Below, one piece after another: positions 62,401 through 64,000 of a stretch of DNA of 64,000 nt. The notes under the pieces were generated by a model. That model made no database searches, was not told the origin of the DNA, and saw nothing but the letters and a program-made list of their open reading frames with translations. Source of the stretch: Streptomyces naganishii JCM 4654 (GTDB taxonomy: Bacteria > Actinomycetota > Actinomycetes > Streptomycetales > Streptomycetaceae); the NCBI RefSeq assembly GCF_014650575.1, contig NZ_BMVF01000008.1, forward strand, positions 62,001 to 126,000, written 5' to 3'. Position 1 is the first letter of the stretch; the number at the start of each line of letters is the position of its first letter. Made by a program: the position numbers and the translations under genes.

Positions 62401-63285
62401 TCCGACGACCAGGCCCGCTACAACGTCTACGACTCGCTGCTCTCCGAGTACGCGGTGATGGGATTCGAGTACGGCTACTCGCTCACCCGCCCCGACGCGC
62501 TGGTGATGTGGGAGGCGCAGTTCGGCGACTTCGCCAACGGCGCCCAGTCGGTCATCGACGAGTACATCTCGGCCGCCGAGCAGAAGTGGGGCCAGACCTC
62601 CGGCGTCACGCTGCTGCTGCCGCACGGCTACGAGGGCCAGGGCCCGGACCACTCCTCGGCCCGCATCGAGCGCTACCTCCAGCTGTGCGCGCAGAACAAC
62701 ATGACGGTCGCGATGCCGACCCTGCCGTCGAACTACTTCCACCTCCTGCGGTGGCAGGTGCACAACCCGCACCACAAGCCGCTGGTCGTCTTCACCCCGA
62801 AGTCGATGCTGCGCCTGAAGGCCGCGGCCTCGAAGACGGAGGAGTTCACCACCGGCAAGTTCCGGCCGGTCATCGGCGACGCGTCGGTCGACCCGAGCGC
62901 GGTGCGCAAGGTCGTCTTCTGCTCCGGCAAGGTCTACTACGACCTCGAGGCCGAGCGCCGCAAGCGCGGCGTGACGGACACGGCGATCATCCGCATCGAG
63001 CGCCTGTACCCGCTGCCGGGCGCCGAGCTCCAGGCGGAGATCAAGAAGTACCCGAACGCCGAGAAGTACCTGTGGACGCAGGAGGAGCCGGCGAACCAGG
63101 GTGCCTGGCCGTTCATCGCGCTCAACCTGATCGACCACCTGGACCTGGCGGTCGGCGCGGACGTGCCGGCGGGCGAGCGCCTGCGCCGCATCTCGCGTCC
63201 GCACAGCTCCTCCCCGGCCGTCGGCTCCGCCAAGCGCCACCAGGCGGAGCAGGAACAGCTCGTGCGCGAGGTGTTCGAGGCGTAG
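59473..63285 (+). CDS. kgd: multifunctional 2-oxoglutarate decarboxylase/dehydrogenase (Kgd, E1 fused to E2 domain)
   Basis: A 1270-residue TCA-cycle enzyme, the usual length for actinobacterial Kgd/OdhA. An N-terminal E1 leader (WLVDEIYQQYLQDPNSVDRAWWDFF) is followed by an Ala/Pro linker and then a succinyltransferase-like E2 catalytic domain with TYDHRVIQGAASG near residue 362. The ThDP-dependent E1 part follows: GMAHRGRLNVLANI, GDAAFAGQGVVAETLNMSQL, VINNQVGFTAAP and the transketolase-type GHEG-like YGYSLTRPDALVMWEAQFGDF-type stretch. It decarboxylates 2-oxoglutarate and passes succinyl on; in relatives it is inhibited by the FHA protein GarA. GTG start. A strong terminator follows. Confidence 0.95.
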   Translation: MSPQSPSNASSISTDADQAGKNPAAAFGPNEWLVDEIYQQYLQDPNSVDRAWWDFFADYKPGAAATTAAAGTAAAGAAGTTTAPSAPAQATPAAPAAQAQAAPAPAKPAAAAPAPAKPAPQAAAPAAPAAAKPAAAAKAKAAPAAEAPEGPEFVTLRGPSAAVAKNMNASLELPTATSVRAVPVKLLFDNRIVINNHLKRARGGKISFTHLIGFAMVQAIKAMPSMNWSFGEKDGKPTLVKPAHVNLGLAIDLVKPNGDRQLVVAAIKKAETLNFFEFWQAYEDIVRRARDGKLTMDDFTGVTVSLTNPGGLGTVHSVPRLMPGQSVIMGVGSMDYPAEFQGTSQDTLNKLGISKVMTLTSTYDHRVIQGAASGEFLRQVASLLLGENGFYDEIFEALRIPYEPVRWLKDIDASHDDDVTKAARVFELIHSYRVRGHVMADTDPLEYRQRKHPDLDIVEHGLTLWDLEREFAVGGFAGKSMMKLRDILGVLRDSYCRTTGIEYMHIQDPKQRKWIQDRVERPHSKPEREEQLRILRRLNAAEAFETFLQTKYVGQKRFSLEGGESVIPLLDAVLDSAAESRLDEVVIGMAHRGRLNVLANIVGKSYAQIFREFEGNLDPKSMHGSGDVKYHLGAEGTFTGLDGEQIKVSLAANPSHLETVDPVIEGIARAKQDIINKGGTDFTVLPVAIHGDAAFAGQGVVAETLNMSQLRGYRTGGTVHIVINNQVGFTAAPESSRSSMYATDVARMIEAPIFHVNGDDPEAVVRVARLAFEFRQAFNKDVVIDLICYRRRGHNESDNPAFTQPLMYDLIDKKRSVRKLYTESLIGRGDITLEEAEQALQDYQGQLEKVFTEVREATSQPATPQSPDPQAGFPVEVSTAISAEVVKRIAESQVNIPEHFTVHPRLLPQLQRRAAMVEDGTIDWGMGETLAIGSLLLEGVPVRLSGQDSRRGTFGQRHAVLIDRETGEDYTPLLYLSDDQARYNVYDSLLSEYAVMGFEYGYSLTRPDALVMWEAQFGDFANGAQSVIDEYISAAEQKWGQTSGVTLLLPHGYEGQGPDHSSARIERYLQLCAQNNMTVAMPTLPSNYFHLLRWQVHNPHHKPLVVFTPKSMLRLKAAASKTEEFTTGKFRPVIGDASVDPSAVRKVVFCSGKVYYDLEAERRKRGVTDTAIIRIERLYPLPGAELQAEIKKYPNAEKYLWTQEEPANQGAWPFIALNLIDHLDLAVGADVPAGERLRRISRPHSSSPAVGSAKRHQAEQEQLVREVFEA

Positions 63286-63301
63286 GGGCGCCAGTGCCTC
63301 G

Positions 63302-63346
63302 CGGCCGGGCCGCACCTCCTTCCAGGGGGTGCGGCCCGGCCGTTTT
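63302..63346 (+). terminator. rho-independent terminator of kgd
   Basis: A perfect 15-bp stem CGGCCGGGCCGCACC/GGTGCGGCCCGGCCG followed directly by TTTT, 16 bases after the kgd stop. Confidence 0.9.
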
Positions 63347-63366
63347 CACGCGCCTATCCTTGAGCC

Positions 63367-63546
63367 ATGTACTTCACCGACCGAGGCATCGAAGAACTGG
63401 AGAAGCGGCGCGGCGAGGAGGAGGTCACCTTCGAGTGGCTGGCCGAGCAGCTGCGCACGTTCGTCGACCTGAACCCGGACTTCGAGGTCCCGGTCGAGCG
63501 GCTGGCGACCTGGCTGGCACGGCTGGACGACGAGGACGACGAGTAG
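63367..63546 (+). CDS. DUF6104-type small acidic protein
   Basis: A 59-residue acidic protein, MYFTDRGIEELEKRRGEEE at its start and LARLDDEDDE at its end, mostly alpha-helical, with TFEWLAEQLRTFVDLNP in the middle. It matches the small DUF6104 proteins conserved after kgd in Streptomyces. Function unknown. No clear ribosome site; GC-rich sequence and the kgd terminator lie just before it, so it probably has its own promoter or reads through weakly. Confidence 0.75.
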   Translation: MYFTDRGIEELEKRRGEEEVTFEWLAEQLRTFVDLNPDFEVPVERLATWLARLDDEDDE

Positions 63547-63812
63547 CAGGGCCGGTCGCGACCGGCAGCCGGGCCGGTGGCAGCCGGGCCGGTGCCGGGC
63601 ATCGCACCACGGGCGCCCTCGAGCGCCACTGCGGGCGCCCCTTGGGGGCGCCCTCCGTGTTTCCGGGCGCGGGCGCTTTTCGGGTTCGCGGGCGCGGGGT
63701 GCCGGGTGCCTTTCGGGGGCGCGGGGGCCGGGCGCTCTCCGTGTTGCCGGGCGCCGGGCGCCTGCGGACTCGCGGGCGCCGGATGCCGCGCCTGTTCACC
63801 CTGACGGGTGCC

Positions 63813-63840
63813 TTGACTTTCGATGGCCGCGATATATCGT
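63813..63840 (+). promoter_or_regulatory. promoter with CGATATATCG operator before the DUF4097 gene
   Basis: TTGACT (63813-63818) and TATCGT (63835-63840) with a 16-base spacer form a plausible promoter, and the palindrome CGATATATCG at 63830-63839 overlaps its -10. A half repeat, CGATATGG, lies at 63856-63863. PadR-type repressors often use ATAT-centred palindromes of this kind. The 270 bases before it are GC-rich repeats (GGGCGC runs) without a gene. Confidence 0.5.
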
Positions 63841-63948
63841 GTTTCACGTAAGACGCGATATGGCGCGTCGACGTGTCGCGTCGTGCCGTTCCGTTCCGTC
63901 TCCGGTGCCGCCCCGCGCGCGGTCCGGTCGCCTCAGGAGGTCAGCACC

Positions 63949-64000
63949 ATGTCCGAGTGGTCCGTGGGCGAGCCCGGCAAGCTCACCTTCGACGAGCCCG
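63949..64000 (+). CDS. DUF4097 family protein, start only (cut by window end)
   Basis: Only 17 codons are visible, beginning MSEWSVGEPGKLTFDEP, which matches the start of Streptomyces DUF4097 proteins (beta-helix-like, often beside a PadR regulator). CAGGAGG lies eight bases before the ATG. The rest lies outside the window. Confidence 0.7.
   Translation, partial: MSEWSVGEPGKLTFDEP

Noticed and set aside
59368..63315. A very long open frame on the minus strand opposite kgd
   Set aside because: It is a mirror of the GC-rich third positions of kgd; its sequence is Asp/His/Gln/Val-rich without family motifs, and the kgd frame on the plus strand is complete.

Overview
The window is high-GC actinobacterial DNA, almost certainly a Streptomyces chromosome. 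The signs are a pSAM2-type integrative element, a four-gene conservon (CvnA-D), Streptomyces-type Ku/LigD, lon with an HspR-type operator, and the actinobacterial fused 2-oxoglutarate decarboxylase Kgd. From memory, the gene order from Ku/LigD through FtsW/PBP and lon to kgd matches the region around SCO5309 to SCO5280 of S. coelicolor; I could not check this.

Positions 1 to about 20770 are the right-hand part of an actinomycete integrative and conjugative element (AICE). Its core is on the minus strand: xis (cut by the window edge), a HUH replication initiator, small spread proteins, an FtsK-like TraSA translocase and a small coupled protein. A regulatory pair follows, an XRE/TPR regulator coupled to a small ABM-fold protein. 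Three evenly spaced GTAC-N5-GTAC sites lie upstream of the transfer operon and one more lies in the divergent promoter. The cargo sits between this core and the right end: a three-gene module (TIGR04255-type protein, HTH protein, unknown protein), then a type III-like restriction helicase and methyltransferase, a UvrD-family helicase with a Cas4/AddB-like Fe-S nuclease domain, and a BRCT-like protein. Together these look like an anti-phage island. The element ends in the 3' part of a tRNA-Arg(CCG) gene (attR). The intact tRNA and the integrase should lie just left of the window.

Positions 20771 to 29800 hold a GNAT acetyltransferase, a decayed Ser/Thr kinase with a PQQ propeller (several frame changes), a DUF4234 membrane protein, a GlcD-like flavin oxidase next to a thiamine-diphosphate enzyme, a tandem-repeat tract, and a ketoacyl synthase with an unrecognised N-terminal domain.

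Positions 29801 to 45300 hold divergent Ku and LigD polymerase with a NERD-domain neighbour, a tyrosine phosphatase, a lipoprotein plus orphan sensor kinase, a secreted SH3-like protein, and a coupled FtsW/RodA glycosyltransferase and class B PBP. Next come two divergent di-iron proteins, a TetR regulator, a secreted NlpC/P60 hydrolase and a StyA-like flavin monooxygenase.

Positions 45340 to 64000 hold the conservon, a PP2C-like protein, a MarR regulator, a GH25 lysozyme, lon, a rhomboid-like protein, a methyltransferase, an OmpR-type two-component system, kgd, a 59-residue DUF6104 protein, and the first codons of a DUF4097 protein behind a palindromic operator. Most operons show stop/start overlaps.
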